From G965218495 sp965218495 (lineage in GTDB: Bacteria; Bacteroidota; Rhodothermia; Rhodothermales; Bin80), in assembly GCA_965218495.1 (NCBI GenBank), contig OZ244626.1, positions 3,472,001 through 3,536,000 of the forward strand: a stretch of DNA of 64,000 nucleotides, read 5' to 3'. This document shows, piece by piece, positions 24,560-34,250 of this stretch (its first letter is position 1; each line of letters starts with the position of its first letter). Both the position numbers and the translations under genes were made by a program. A model generated the notes under the pieces. That model ran no database searches, was not told where the DNA came from, and saw only the letters and a list, made by a program, of their open reading frames with translations.

Positions 24560-25714
24560 ATGCTACCCGCTACCATGCATAGCAACAACATGCCAAATTC
24601 TGCCGAGTCCACGATCTACGTTGGACTTGATGTCCATAAGAACTCCATTTCGGCCTGCGTCTACGACCATGCCACCGGGCAAGTCTGCTTGGAAGCCAAG
24701 CTGCCCAACGACATGGCCAAGATGCGCAAGCTCGTCGAGCGCATTCGCGAGCGGCATGGCGAGCCTCAATGCTGCTACGAAGCGTCGTCGTGTGGCTACG
24801 TGCTTTACCGCTCCCTACGTGCTCTTGGCGTGGATTGCGCCGTGATTGCCCCCTCATCCATGCCTCGTCGGCCGGGCGAGCGGATCAAGACCGACCGTCG
24901 TGATGCACATAAATTGGCTACGATGTATGCTGCCGGCATGCTGTCCGCGGTGGCGGTGCCCGATGCAGGAGTGGAGGCTACGCGTGCCATGGTACGTTGC
25001 CGTGAGGCGTTGGTGGAAGATCGCGTTCGCTGCAAGCAGCGCGTGATGGCTTTGCTCCTATCGCTGGGCTTAGCCTATCGCCAGGGTGCTCCCTGGACTG
25101 GAAGGTTCCGCCAGTGGGTGCAGGCGCTCGAGCTGTCCGATGCGAGCCGAGCAACACTGGAGACGTACCTGCACCAGTTGGACTATCTGAGCAGTGAGAT
25201 CCGTGCGCAGGAAGACAGATTGGCCGCAGAGGCCGAAAAGCGGCCCTACCGTGACGCCGTAAAGGTGTTGATGGCCTTTCGGGGTATTGACTTCGTTACT
25301 GCGCTGACGCTGGTGTGTGAACTGGGAGACATTCGGCGCTTTGGTCATCCGGGTGCACTGATGGCGTACTTGGGACTGGTACCGGGTGAACGGTCCAGCG
25401 GCGAGAAGTCCATACGGGGGGCCATCACCAAAACGGGAAACGCACGTGCCCGTAAGGTACTGGTATCTACGGCCTGGAAGTATACGCGACATCCTCGAAC
25501 CAGCGCCGCTTTGCGGAAGCGCCAGCAGGGCGTCTCACCCGAGATTGTCAGCATCGCGTGGAAGGCCCAACGCCGACTGCACAAACGCTTTAGTGCCCTG
25601 GCGCACCGCAAACCACGTCCCAAAGCCAACGTCGCCGTGGCGCGAGAACTGGCGGGTTTTCTGTGGTATGCCTTGCAAAAGGCAGCTGAGCCCGTATTGG
25701 CGCCAGCTGCATGA
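24560..25714 (+). CDS. IS110-family DEDD recombinase, IS110-C
   Basis: 384 residues, with D24 (YVGLDVHKN), E74 (CCYEASSCGY), D112 and D115 (KTDRRDAHKLA), and Tnp20 motifs RGIDFVTALTL and LGLVPGERSSG with the expected serine. It is clearly related to IS110-A over the whole length. The start could also be the ATG at 24575 or 24590. It is complete and plausibly active. Confidence 0.95.
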   Translation: MLPATMHSNNMPNSAESTIYVGLDVHKNSISACVYDHATGQVCLEAKLPNDMAKMRKLVERIRERHGEPQCCYEASSCGYVLYRSLRALGVDCAVIAPSSMPRRPGERIKTDRRDAHKLATMYAAGMLSAVAVPDAGVEATRAMVRCREALVEDRVRCKQRVMALLLSLGLAYRQGAPWTGRFRQWVQALELSDASRATLETYLHQLDYLSSEIRAQEDRLAAEAEKRPYRDAVKVLMAFRGIDFVTALTLVCELGDIRRFGHPGALMAYLGLVPGERSSGEKSIRGAITKTGNARARKVLVSTAWKYTRHPRTSAALRKRQQGVSPEIVSIAWKAQRRLHKRFSALAHRKPRPKANVAVARELAGFLWYALQKAAEPVLAPAA

Positions 25715-26022
25715 TCCCACCAGTACCAAGACACGCCATTCGATAGCCACCCCAAACCTCACACGCTTTGCCTTATGGAGGAGAGACCGGGTACGGAAGG
25801 AGAACCCATGGAAGAGCCATGCGATAGCCGATACGTTATCCGGTGAACTCGCGACAAAAGATCATGGCAGCTCCGGACGAATCCGAAATCATGCGTTACG
25901 GCCGACCCCGGCCCAACACGCGAACACCAGACTGATGTACCGTCGAAGCCACCTGGCCTCTTCTCCATAAGCCAAAACCGCCAGAAAAATGTGACCCCCC
26001 TTGACATAGTGCCCGCTACACT
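25715..26022 (+). ncRNA. Candidate bridge/seek RNA region of IS110-C
   Basis: A 308-bp noncoding right end. The block 25860-25903 matches the IS110-A block at 16337-16380 (CATGGCAGCTCC-GACGAAT ... ATCATGCGTTACGGCC), and the ACACCAGACTG sequence downstream is the intact form of the site where IS110-B entered IS110-A. Position and conservation suggest the guide RNA of this element. Confidence 0.6.
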
Positions 26023-26557
26023 AGGCTCTGCAGCGTGAACGCATCGACGGGGTCAAGCACAAGGCCTTCCAGCCACCGCCAGAATTTCTGCGTCCAGTTC
26101 CTGCCCGCCCGGTACACATGCCCGCGGCTTTGCAACAAGAGCACGGCGCGCTGTTTGGTGCGGCTCAGGTCTTCGACCAGGGCGACCCGACGGCGCACCA
26201 GCGAACGGGTGGCGATGAACGATGGGTCAGGGGTGTGAATCGCCGTCAGTAGGCCCGCCGCGTAGTACCGGGCCAACTTTTCCGCGTCACGACGGTCCGT
26301 CTTGACACGATCACCCGCACGCCGTGGAATCGACGAGGGCGCAATGACCGCACAGGAGACTCCGTCCTCAGTGAGCGTTCTGTAGAGCGTGTAGCCACAC
26401 GAGGACGCTTCGTAACAACACCGGGGTTCGCCAAAGGAACCACGAATACGGGCCATAAGCTTACGCAGCTTGGCCCTGTCGTCGCTGGGCAGCTCCACCT
26501 CCAGACATACCGTCTTCGAAGCCGGATCGTATACGCACGCCGCGATCGTGTCTCTAT

Positions 26558-28354
26558 CCCGGATAAATCACCAGGGTATCGACAATGGGAACCATAGCGC
26601 CACGTAAGTGTATGATGTGCAATCAGTTATAACCATCCTTTACACTGCAAATTAGCAAAACAGACTGTCATACTGAAGAGCTTCGTTTCGAGGACTTGGG
26701 ACGGCGTAAAGTGGTCGGAAAGTTCGACGGCGGCCCTATGTCCTCGGACGCAGGTGCGCTGCTGTTACGGGAGGCCGACCGGATGTTCGACGTCATAGGC
26801 CGTTTTGCCGCCTGCTCCACCGACCACCGTGATCCCAGCAGGGTCGAGCATACCGTGGAGGCGATGCTCAGGCAACGTGTCTACGCGATATGCTTGGGCT
26901 ACGAAGACGTGAACGACCATGACCGTCTGCGGGACGATCCCGTGTTGGCCATGGGCGTGGGCTGCGAAGATGTAACAGGTGCGCACCGGGCACGGGAACG
27001 CGACCAGGGACATCCGCTGGCGAGTTCGAGCACACTGAACCGACTGGAGCTCGGCTCCAAAGGAGGGGCCGCATCGCATAGGTACAAGCGCATCGTAGCG
27101 GACCCTGAAAAGATCGACACCATGCTCGCGGACTTGTTCATGGATGTAACGGGCGAGGAGCCAGAGCATATCGTGTTGGATCTCGATGCTACCGATGACG
27201 CGATTCACGGCCAGCAGGAGGGGCGCTTCTTTCATGGTTACTATGGCCACTACTGCTACTTACCGCTGTACATCGTTAGCGGCAAGCATGTGCTGGCCGC
27301 TCGTCTGCGCCCCTCCAACATTGACGCATCAGCGGGCACGATAGAGGAGTTGGCGCCAGTGATAGCGCGTATCCGTGCGCGGTGGCCGCAGGTGCCCATC
27401 TGGATTCGTGCAGATGCAGGATTCTGCCGCGATGATATCATGGCATGGTGCGAAGCACAGGGCCTGCACTACATCATTGGTATGCCGCTCAATGCGCGGC
27501 TGAAACGCATCGTTGAGGAGGCTATGGAGCAGAGTCAGGCCACCTGCGAGGCCAGCGGGCAGCCTTCGCGGCGCTTCCGCAGCTTCGAGTACCAGACGAA
27601 GGACAGCTGGAGCTGTGCTCGGCGCGTGATAGCCAAGGCGGAATGGCTGCCTGGACCGCGCGGCTATAACGCGCGATTCGTGGTCACCAATTTCAGCGAA
27701 GACGCGTACGACGCGCGCACGCTATACGAGGATTTGTATTGTGCGCGTGGAGACATGGAGAACCGGCTCAAGGAGCAGCAGCTTACCCTGTTCGCTGACC
27801 GCACCTCTACGTCCATGATGGAGAGCAACCAGTTGCGCCTGTACTTCTCTACGGTCGCCAACACCCTGATGACCATCATCAAGACCGTTGGCTTGCAGGG
27901 CACCGCGATGGCGCAGGCGCAGTGCGCTACTATCCGTGTGCGGCTACTGAAGATCGCAGCACTGGTGGTGGTAAGCGTACGCCGAGTCCGCCTGCTCTTG
28001 CCCGAGGCCTATCCCTGGCAGCAACTGTTCGCGCGCGTGCTAAACAACTTGCGTGGCGCTGTGCACACCACCACGGTCGGCGCGCGCGCCTCACCTTCAT
28101 AGGCCGTTCCGGATCCAACTTATCCCACAGATTGATAGACGCCACATGGTGGTTGCAGGATACGTGTATCCAAGAAGCACCGGTGCGCGAACAAAAGCCT
28201 TGATTCGCGCTCGAAACATGCCCGAAACAGCGCTTGCAGCCGCCGACTATTCGCTCTGGAAGGCGGGAATCAGCATTCGCGTTCGCAAACCGTGACCCAC
28301 TGCCTACAGACGCCCCGAATTATGGCGATTCAAGAGCTTGGTGAGCGATGCGGG
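26558..28354 (+). mobile_element. IS1380-I copy a
   Basis: A 1797-bp element with ends CCCGGATAAATCACC and (complement) CCCGCATCGCTCACC, flanked by CTAT duplications (26554-26557 and 28355-28358) in the IS110-A gene. Uninterrupted. Confidence 0.93.
26696..28102 (+). CDS. IS1380-family transposase (IS1380-I copy a), start codon mutated
   Basis: DDE transposase of the IS1380 family: LDLDATDDAIHGQQ (161-174, first acidic site), WIRADAGFCRDD (D240) and YCARGDMENRLKEQQLTLFA (E355). Comparison with copy b shows that the native start is an ATG 45 bp upstream; here it reads ATT at 26651. The listed start is an in-frame TTG. Protein production may therefore be reduced or absent, although ATT and TTG can both initiate weakly. 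The rest of the frame is intact at 468 residues. Confidence 0.88.
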   Translation: MGRRKVVGKFDGGPMSSDAGALLLREADRMFDVIGRFAACSTDHRDPSRVEHTVEAMLRQRVYAICLGYEDVNDHDRLRDDPVLAMGVGCEDVTGAHRARERDQGHPLASSSTLNRLELGSKGGAASHRYKRIVADPEKIDTMLADLFMDVTGEEPEHIVLDLDATDDAIHGQQEGRFFHGYYGHYCYLPLYIVSGKHVLAARLRPSNIDASAGTIEELAPVIARIRARWPQVPIWIRADAGFCRDDIMAWCEAQGLHYIIGMPLNARLKRIVEEAMEQSQATCEASGQPSRRFRSFEYQTKDSWSCARRVIAKAEWLPGPRGYNARFVVTNFSEDAYDARTLYEDLYCARGDMENRLKEQQLTLFADRTSTSMMESNQLRLYFSTVANTLMTIIKTVGLQGTAMAQAQCATIRVRLLKIAALVVVSVRRVRLLLPEAYPWQQLFARVLNNLRGAVHTTTVGARASPS

Positions 28355-28516
28355 CTATGTACGTCCAGCCCGACGAAGACCGACTTCTGGGTAGGGATGG
28401 CACCAATGGTGGGGTTCATGGGATTGTAAGGTCTATGGAGAAGGATGAAGTCCAGACGCCTGCGCCTCGCAGGCAAAATAGCCTGTGCCCCCTCCCCGGC
28501 CCTTACTATAATATCT

Positions 28517-28823
28517 TGCTGGCCGTGCAGCAAATCATCGGTTGCATCGATATCCAAAACAATCCGCTCCGGGGGCGCTGCGTGACTTTCTGTAAACAGG
28601 CTGACCAAGAGCGCATACATCTTATCAAAATCTGCCACTATACGCTTGTAGCGATCCGTCGCGGCCGTCTCTTCCCCTCCCAACTCGAAGCGGTTCAGTG
28701 TGCTGGCGCCCGCCAGCGGATGACCCTGGTCGCGGGCTCGCGCCCGCTGGGCGCCTGTTACGTCCTGGCGCCCCACCGCCAGGGCCAACACCGAATCGTC
28801 CCGCAGACGGTTGTGATCATTAA
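28517..28823 (-). pseudogene. IS1380-II transposase, middle fragment
   Basis: Encodes NDHNRLRDDSVLALAVGRQD through IVLDIDATDDLLHGQQ, the part between the LNDH codons (interrupted by IS1380-I copy b at TTAA) and HGQQ (interrupted by IS110-A). It fits exactly between the N- and C-terminal pieces. Confidence 0.88.
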
Positions 28824-29734
28824 CCCGCATCGCTCACCAAGCTCTTGAATCGCCATAATTCGGGGCGTCTGTAGGCAGTGGGTCACGGTTTGGGAATGCG
28901 AATGCTGATTCCCGCCTTCCAGAGCGAATAGTCGGCGGCAGCAAGCGCTGTTTCGGGCATGTTTCGAGCGCGAATCAAGGCTTTTGTTCGCGCACCGGTG
29001 CTTCTTGGATACACGTATCCTGCAACCACCATGTGGCGTCTATCAATCTGTGGGATAAGTTGGATCCGGAACGGCCTATGAAGGTGAGGCGCGTGCGCCG
29101 ACCTGGGTGGTGTGCACAGCGCCACGCAAGTTGTTTAGCACGCGCGCGAACAGTTGCTGCCAGGGATAGGCCTCGGGCAAGAGCAGGCGGACTCGGCGTA
29201 CGCTTACCACCACCAGTGCTGCGATCTTCAGTAGCCGCACACGGATAGTAGCGCACTGTGCCTGCGCCATTGCGGTGCCCTGCAAGCCAACGGTCTTGAT
29301 GATGGTCATCAGGGTGTTGGCGACCGTAGAGAGGTACAGGCGCAACTGGTTGCTCTCCATCATGGACGTAGAGGTGCGGTCAGCGAACAGGGTAAGCTGC
29401 TGCTCCTTGAGCCGGTTCTCCATGTTCTCCAGGGATTGCACATTTTTAAGTTGGGTTTCGGCAGCTTCTGCCGAGATGGGCCCTCAAAGTAGATATCTTT
29501 TGGCAATGGATTGCGCTTCGGGCCGAGTATGTGGGTGCAAATGGGACGGTGCAAGCTTATATGGGCCCAAATGCGTGCTCACACGCGGATTTTCGGGCGT
29601 AGGCAGGCTCGTGGAGTGACTTTCCGGGCACGATATCCCGCAGGCATCCTCTGATCGCACGCGTAAGCGGCGATCTTGGCACGGTGCAGCGCCTCAGAGC
29701 GTCCAGACAGCTGCGGGTTTTGCTTATGCCAGCG

Positions 29735-31039
29735 TCAGCAGCGCACTACTGCGCGGGGGCATTGAGCGCCAGGTGTTGCCTTTGCAGCCCCCTGGGGCCG
29801 GCAGGCCGAATCCCCACTAACCCATCGACCCCCGGAGGTGCTCAGGACCTGGGTCAGCTCCTTCATGTCCTCCCGGCGTATCGGCTTCAGATTCGACTCG
29901 TACTGCATGAATATCGCTCCGCACCAGCGCTGACGCATCCCCGATGACCTCCAGCGCTTCACGTTCCGTGATCGGTTCGCAATAATGCTGTTGAGGTTCT
30001 CGATGATGTTCGTCGTCTTCAGACTGTCTCTGACAGCCTGGTTCCGCACCCCCAACCGGTGAAGTGTCAGCGTATCCTCCAGACTGCGTGCGGCTTTCGG
30101 GCACGACCGCTGCAGCGCTTCATGCAGCGACACAAGCGCCGCCCGTGCCTCCTTGTACGTGGGTAGCTCCCAAGCCGCCTGAAGCCGACGCTTCATATGC
30201 GTGGCCGCTGGCTCGCTTTTGATGTGACGCGTCACATTGGTACGCTTGTGCCATTGGCAGCGCTGGAATACGACCGCATCCCCAAACACCGCGCCGATCC
30301 CCTTGCGAAGCCCGCGGCTGCCGTCCACCTGTACCAACAGCTTGTCGGTATGGGTGAAGCCCCGATGCAACAGATCCTGCAACAGCGATTCCACCTGCGC
30401 ACTGTTCTCGGTACGGCTTTCCGCAAAGCCCAGGACGACCTTCTCGCCCTCGGTCGTGATGCCCATCGCTACGATCATCTGCACACCAGCCAAATACTTG
30501 CCATCAAGCAGGAGCACCGCAAAGGTGTGCTGATCGAATCGGCGCGTCTCGAATGCCTTCAGTAGCGCTGCCGTCTGCGTAACGAAGGCGTTGCCAATGC
30601 TGCTGGCACTCAACCCCAGACTATCGGTGAAGACTTGGGCCGCCTGCCTGTAATTGCGCCGCGAGAGTCCACACAGCAACCCCCTGGTCACGCTTTCCCG
30701 GTCCATAAGCCCACGCTTGCGCAAGAGGCGGTACGTTTGCAGAGGACGCTCCTTTCGGGTTCGTACATTCCGCACGCGCGGAACGCGGACCGCAATGCGC
30801 TCCAAACCGACGCGGATGGAACCCGGATTCGTCCCCCAGCGCTGAAAGCCGGTCTTACGGTGCTTCCCACGTGCGCCGCATATGAAGTGGGCCTCGGCTT
30901 CCATGACCCATGTGGCCATCTTGGTAAGAAGATCATCGAGATATCCAAGGCAGCTGGCCAGGCCGATGAAATTCCTCTGCGCAAGCCCGTGAAGGTCCTC
31001 GATGAGTGATTGATCCAGCATAGGGGTATGGGTCATCAT
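29735..31039 (-). CDS. IS256-family transposase, copy 2, altered C-terminus
   Basis: The catalytic core is identical to copy 1 (LLLDGKY, VQVDGSRGL, NIIENLNS). A three-residue deletion shortens EEGLEDTL to EDTL. After KEL the normal VRQANWPDIAGESPVL is replaced by about 35 residues read from the noncoding tail (TQVLSTSGGRWVSGDSACRP...), because of the deletion at 29851. The effect on activity is unknown. The start overlaps the stop of the upstream dead paralogue by ATGA. Confidence 0.9.
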   Translation of the reverse strand: MMTHTPMLDQSLIEDLHGLAQRNFIGLASCLGYLDDLLTKMATWVMEAEAHFICGARGKHRKTGFQRWGTNPGSIRVGLERIAVRVPRVRNVRTRKERPLQTYRLLRKRGLMDRESVTRGLLCGLSRRNYRQAAQVFTDSLGLSASSIGNAFVTQTAALLKAFETRRFDQHTFAVLLLDGKYLAGVQMIVAMGITTEGEKVVLGFAESRTENSAQVESLLQDLLHRGFTHTDKLLVQVDGSRGLRKGIGAVFGDAVVFQRCQWHKRTNVTRHIKSEPAATHMKRRLQAAWELPTYKEARAALVSLHEALQRSCPKAARSLEDTLTLHRLGVRNQAVRDSLKTTNIIENLNSIIANRSRNVKRWRSSGMRQRWCGAIFMQYESNLKPIRREDMKELTQVLSTSGGRWVSGDSACRPQGAAKATPGAQCPRAVVRC

Positions 31040-32004
31040 ACGGTGTAAAGGTTGATGAGAATCTCACGAAGTTGTGGCAGATGGGCCGCATGGGCCACAC
31101 GGCGCAGCTGAGCCTCGTGTTCCAACAGTGCCAGTGCCATCTGTTCGCGTTGCTGGAAAACGGCGCTGGCCGGGGTCTGCAACCTGCGACTGATGGCATG
31201 CATGAAGCGCATCACGCGCAGCCCCCGGTCGAGCTTGAGCAGCATGCCCGTGCGTTGAATCGTCAGAGATTGCTCCAGGCCCTCCCACAGAACCTTCGCT
31301 GCGGACCGATTGACGCGCGTCAAGTCCTGGTGAATACGGGTGAGTGCGCGTTCAGCTTCCCGGGCATCGAACCCGTTCCATGCCTGGTGGAGACGACTGC
31401 GATACACAGGAACAAGGTCTTCCGGAAGACCACAGGTGACTTGATCCAGTAGCGTATTGAGACAGCGCTGTATAGCGACCCTGGGGCCGAGCACCTGGCG
31501 CACCGCCGATTGCAGTCCCGTACTGCTGGGCAGCACACAGAGCAGCCCGTCGGCGGCCGAAAGACCACGATCGGACAGCGACTGCACAAAGGACGCAAGA
31601 GCAGAGACGTTTTCAGGGTAGCACGCTACCAGGCCAAGCATGCGGCGATAGCCCGTGATGGTCAGACCCGCTCCAAGAACGATGTTAACGCCGCGTGGGC
31701 ACAGCCCGAGCAGCCAGATCGCAACGATCGGGTCGTCTTGCAGACTGCGCGAATGCAACAGCTGCCACGCTTCATTCAACTGCGCCGAGTCCGGCTTTGT
31801 GTCCTGGGCCGCAGCAGAAGGCTTGATCACTACGGGCGGTGGTGCCGGCTGCTGCTGCGCTACCGGCATGGGCCAGTCGGTGGTCAATTGTTGCAGTATG
31901 TGCGTGCAGAGCTTCATCAGAAGCCGCCGCGAGTCACCGGAGGGATTGATCTGGGCGTCTAAAGGCGCCTCAGACCTCCCCAAAACAGGCTGTGAGGGGT
32001 TCAT
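31036..32004 (-). CDS. Catalytically dead IS256 transposase paralogue, copy 2
   Basis: 322 residues, full length, about 95 percent identical to the copy at 4089-5057. The catalytic replacements are again present but partly different (D to L in IWLLGL, D to P in VLPSSTGL, E to H in RFMHAIS), showing that the active site is not under selection while the frame is kept. It heads the two-gene operon about 80 bp inside the element end. Confidence 0.85.
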   Translation of the reverse strand: MNPSQPVLGRSEAPLDAQINPSGDSRRLLMKLCTHILQQLTTDWPMPVAQQQPAPPPVVIKPSAAAQDTKPDSAQLNEAWQLLHSRSLQDDPIVAIWLLGLCPRGVNIVLGAGLTITGYRRMLGLVACYPENVSALASFVQSLSDRGLSAADGLLCVLPSSTGLQSAVRQVLGPRVAIQRCLNTLLDQVTCGLPEDLVPVYRSRLHQAWNGFDAREAERALTRIHQDLTRVNRSAAKVLWEGLEQSLTIQRTGMLLKLDRGLRVMRFMHAISRRLQTPASAVFQQREQMALALLEHEAQLRRVAHAAHLPQLREILINLYTV

Positions 32005-32826
32005 ATGGTTGGAAAGGAATGGTGGAGACTAGGGTCCACCTCCACAACAACTTTCCAATTCCCAACTTGAATTTGTGCGATCCCTGTCTCCACGCGCACA
32101 ATACAAATCCTCGTATAGCGTGCGCGCGTCGTACGCGTCTCCGCTGAAATTGGTGACCACGAATCGCGCGTTATAGCCGCGCGGTCCAGGCAGCCATTCC
32201 GCCTTGGCTATCACGCGCCGAGCACAGCTCCAGCTGTCCTTCGTCTGGTACTCGAAGCTGCGGAAGCGCCGCGAAGGCTGCCCGCTGGCCTCGCAGGTGG
32301 CCTGACTCTGCTCCATAGCCTCCTCAACGATGCGTTTCAGCCGCGCATTGAGCGGCATACCAATGATGTAGTGCAGGCCCTGTGCTTCGCACCATGCCAT
32401 GATATCATCGCGGCAGAATCCTGCATCTGCACGAATCCAGATGGGCACCTGCGGCCACCGCGCACGGATACGCGCTATCACTGGCGCCAACTCCTCTATC
32501 GTGCCCGCTGATGCGTCAATGTTGGAGGGGCGCAGACGAGCGGCCAGCACATGCTTGCCGCTAACGATGTACAGCGGTAAGTAGCAGTAGTGGCCATAGT
32601 AACCATGAAAGAAGCGCCCCTCCTGCTGGCCGTGAATCGCGTCATCGGTAGCATCGAGATCCAACACGATATTCTCTGGCTCCTCGCCCGTTACATCCAT
32701 GAACAAGTCCGCGAGCATGGTGTCGATCTTTTCAGGGTCCGCTACGATGCGCTTGTACCTATGCGATGCGGCCGCTCCTTTGGAGCCGAGCTCCAGTCGG
32801 TTCAGTGTGCTGGAACTCGCCAGCGG

Positions 32827-33510
32827 GTCGAGTAGCCCGGGGGAATTTCACCCCAGGCCCTCACGGAACCGTACGTGAGACTCTCGCCTCATACGGCTCT
32901 TCTCGGCCCACTCCGCCGTTGGACCAGCCAACGACCAAGTCCTTGCTTCGCAGGTGAGGTCCTCCCGCAACGCGGTTGCCTCATCCAGTCAGCCAGCCGA
33001 GTCGGCCTCTTCGCTCCACGGGCATTACCCCGTTTCATCGCTACTACAAGCCGATCCGCCCCCGTGGGGCGCATTGGTACTCAATCACTTGTGGGATCTC
33101 CACTTGTGACGCTCCCTTTGCATCGCCCCGACAGGTTCCCACGTTCCGCATTGAGGCCCAGATCGCATTCTCGCCGCCTCCATGCCGGATGCCGATCGGG
33201 CAATAAGCAGGTCGCCCCCGACCTCGTCCCGGAGCAGGAGATAAACCCCGGTTTTGACATCGTCTAAGACCTTTCGACACTTAGTCAGCGGTTCACTTGC
33301 GTTCGACTCTACGATCCACACCTGACGGAGTCATAGCCCCGCCTTTTCCCAGCTCGCTCACCACCAGACCCTTAAAGCCCAGCAGCAGTGGGTGGTTTGC
33401 AGCCTCCGCCTGCACAGCGGCTGCGGAGGACCTACCTCCATCCTCAATGCAGTTACGCAACACTCAAGCTATGTTAAAGTACATCACTTTCGCGCCACTA
33501 CGTGGCACAC
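32827..33510 (-). ncRNA. Group II intron G3, ORF-less, in IS1380-I copy b
   Basis: A 684-nt ribozyme with exactly definable ends: the 5' exon GGGACAT is followed by GTGTGCC (33510), and the 3' end CTACTCGAC (32827) is followed by CCGCTGG; copy a reads GGGACATCCGCTGG uninterrupted. Domain V at 32866-32899 is canonical (GAGCCGTATGAGG, GAGA loop region, ACGTACGGTTC), and a domain VI hairpin follows. No reverse transcriptase is encoded, so mobility and splicing would need a maturase from elsewhere in the genome. It has the same orientation as the host gene, so splicing would restore the reading frame. Confidence 0.93.
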
Positions 33511-33966
33511 ATGTCCCTGGTCGCGTTCCCGTGCCCGGTGCGCACCTGTTACATCTTCGCAGCCCACGCCCATGGCCAACACGGGATCGTCCCGCAGACG
33601 GTCATGGTCGTTCACGTCTTCGTAGCCCAAGCATATCGCGTAGACACGTTGCCTGAGCATCGCCTCCACGGTATGCTCGACCCTGCTGGGATCACGGTGG
33701 TCGGTGAAGCAGGCGGCAAAACGGCCTATGACGTCGAACATCCGGTCGGCCTCCCGTAACAGCAGCGCACCTGCGTCCGAGGACATAGGGCCGCCGTCGA
33801 ACTTTCCGACCACTTTACGCCGTCCCAAGTCCTCGAAACGAAGCTCTTCAGTATGACAGTCTGTTTTGCTCATTTGCAGTGCAAAGGATGGTTATAACTG
33901 ATTGCACATCATACACTTACGTGGGGCTTGGGTTCCCATTCTTGGCACACTGGTGATTTATCCGGG

Positions 33967-34250
33967 TTAAGGTCTTCGTAGCCCAGGCATAGCCCGAAGA
34001 TCCGCTGCGCCAGCATCTCCTGCACAGAGTGCTCCACTCTGCTTGGTTCCCGATAGTCCGTAAAGCACGCGGCCAGGCGGCTTATGACGTTCACCTTCTG
34101 CCTGCTCCACCTCCCGGAAGAGCAGCGCGCCGCCGTCCGAAGACATGCGACCGCCGTCGAATTTCCCGACGACTTTGCGTGGGCCCATGCCCGCAAAGGC
34201 TAGTGTCTCATTAGCGCATTCTGTTTGCACAGCCGTAAGCGTATTAGTGA
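33967..34250 (-). pseudogene. IS1380-II transposase, N-terminal fragment, frameshifted
   Basis: Encodes AFAGMGPRKVVGKFDGGRMS and GALLFREVEQAE, then, after a one-base frameshift, NVISRLAACFTDYREPSRVE and LCLGYEDLN up to the IS1380-I copy b insertion. The frameshift shows decay independent of the later insertions. Confidence 0.85.

Larger units (their letters stand above)
24500..26022 (+). mobile_element. IS110-C (IS1111-like), inserted in IS110-A
   Basis: A 1523-bp element starting ATTTTATAGCGGGCA and ending TGCCCGCTACACT, a clear subterminal inverted repeat. The target was CTCAAAAGGCTCTG in the IS110-A gene: the left flank ends AAAAG, the right flank starts AGGCTC, so the AG core is retained. 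Confidence 0.9.
23951..28419 (-). pseudogene. IS110-A recombinase, right copy, in three pieces
   Basis: The fragments, in reading order, are: N-terminus 28419-28355 (MNPTIGAIPTQKSVFVGLDV), then 26557-26025 (start of the VYDPASKTV region through LDPVDAFTLQSL), then 24499-23951 (SQHRMLEAQ to the C-terminus). They are separated by IS1380-I copy a and IS110-C. It differs from the intact copy by a few substitutions (e.g. VPREHSSG for VPAEHSSG, KSVFVG for KSIFIG). It is non-functional. Confidence 0.9.
22125..28514 (-). mobile_element. IS110-A right copy, carrying IS110-B, IS110-C and IS1380-I
   Basis: The ends are the same as the left copy, inserted in IS1380-II at GCAAG/AGG. It contains IS110-B (22240-23766), IS110-C (24500-26022) and IS1380-I copy a (26558-28354). 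Subtracting these with their AG cores or CTAT duplication leaves 1535 bp, identical to the left copy. With the left copy it forms a large inverted repeat (about 15.7-18.8 kb against 22.1-24.5 kb). Confidence 0.9.
29432..32084 (-). mobile_element. IS256-family element, copy 2
   Basis: A 2653-bp element with GGGATTGCACA and TGTGCGATCCC ends. The target duplication on the coding strand is TGGAGACA on one side and TGGAGAACA on the other (8 bp with one extra A), within the IS1380-I gene. It carries the same two genes and the same roughly 420-bp noncoding tail as copy 1, but no introns. About 90 bp around the transposase C-terminus are deleted relative to copy 1, with the junction at a shared CCTGG. 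Confidence 0.92.
29076..33873 (-). pseudogene. IS1380-family transposase (IS1380-I copy b), interrupted twice
   Basis: Exons in reading order: 33873-33511 (from the native ATG: MSKTDCHTEELRFEDLGRRK to RDQGH), intron G3, 32826-32085 (PLAS to YCARGD), IS256 copy 2, then 29431-29076 (ENMENRLKEQQ to the stop). Splicing out the intron alone would restore the frame; the IS256 insertion, which lies beside the codon of the catalytic glutamate region, destroys it. It retains the ATG that copy a has lost. Confidence 0.92.
28824..33966 (-). mobile_element. IS1380-I copy b, carrying IS256 copy 2 and group II intron G3
   Basis: The same ends as copy a, flanked by TTAA duplications (28820-28823, 33967-33970) inside IS1380-II. 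Subtracting IS256 copy 2 with its duplication (2653+9) and intron G3 (684) leaves 1797 bp, exactly the length of copy a. Confidence 0.93.

Noticed and set aside
28330..28830. 166-codon minus-strand frame joining IS1380 and IS110 sequence
   Set aside because: Looks like a fusion protein but is only the junction of the IS1380-II middle fragment, the IS110-A left end and the IS1380-I end.
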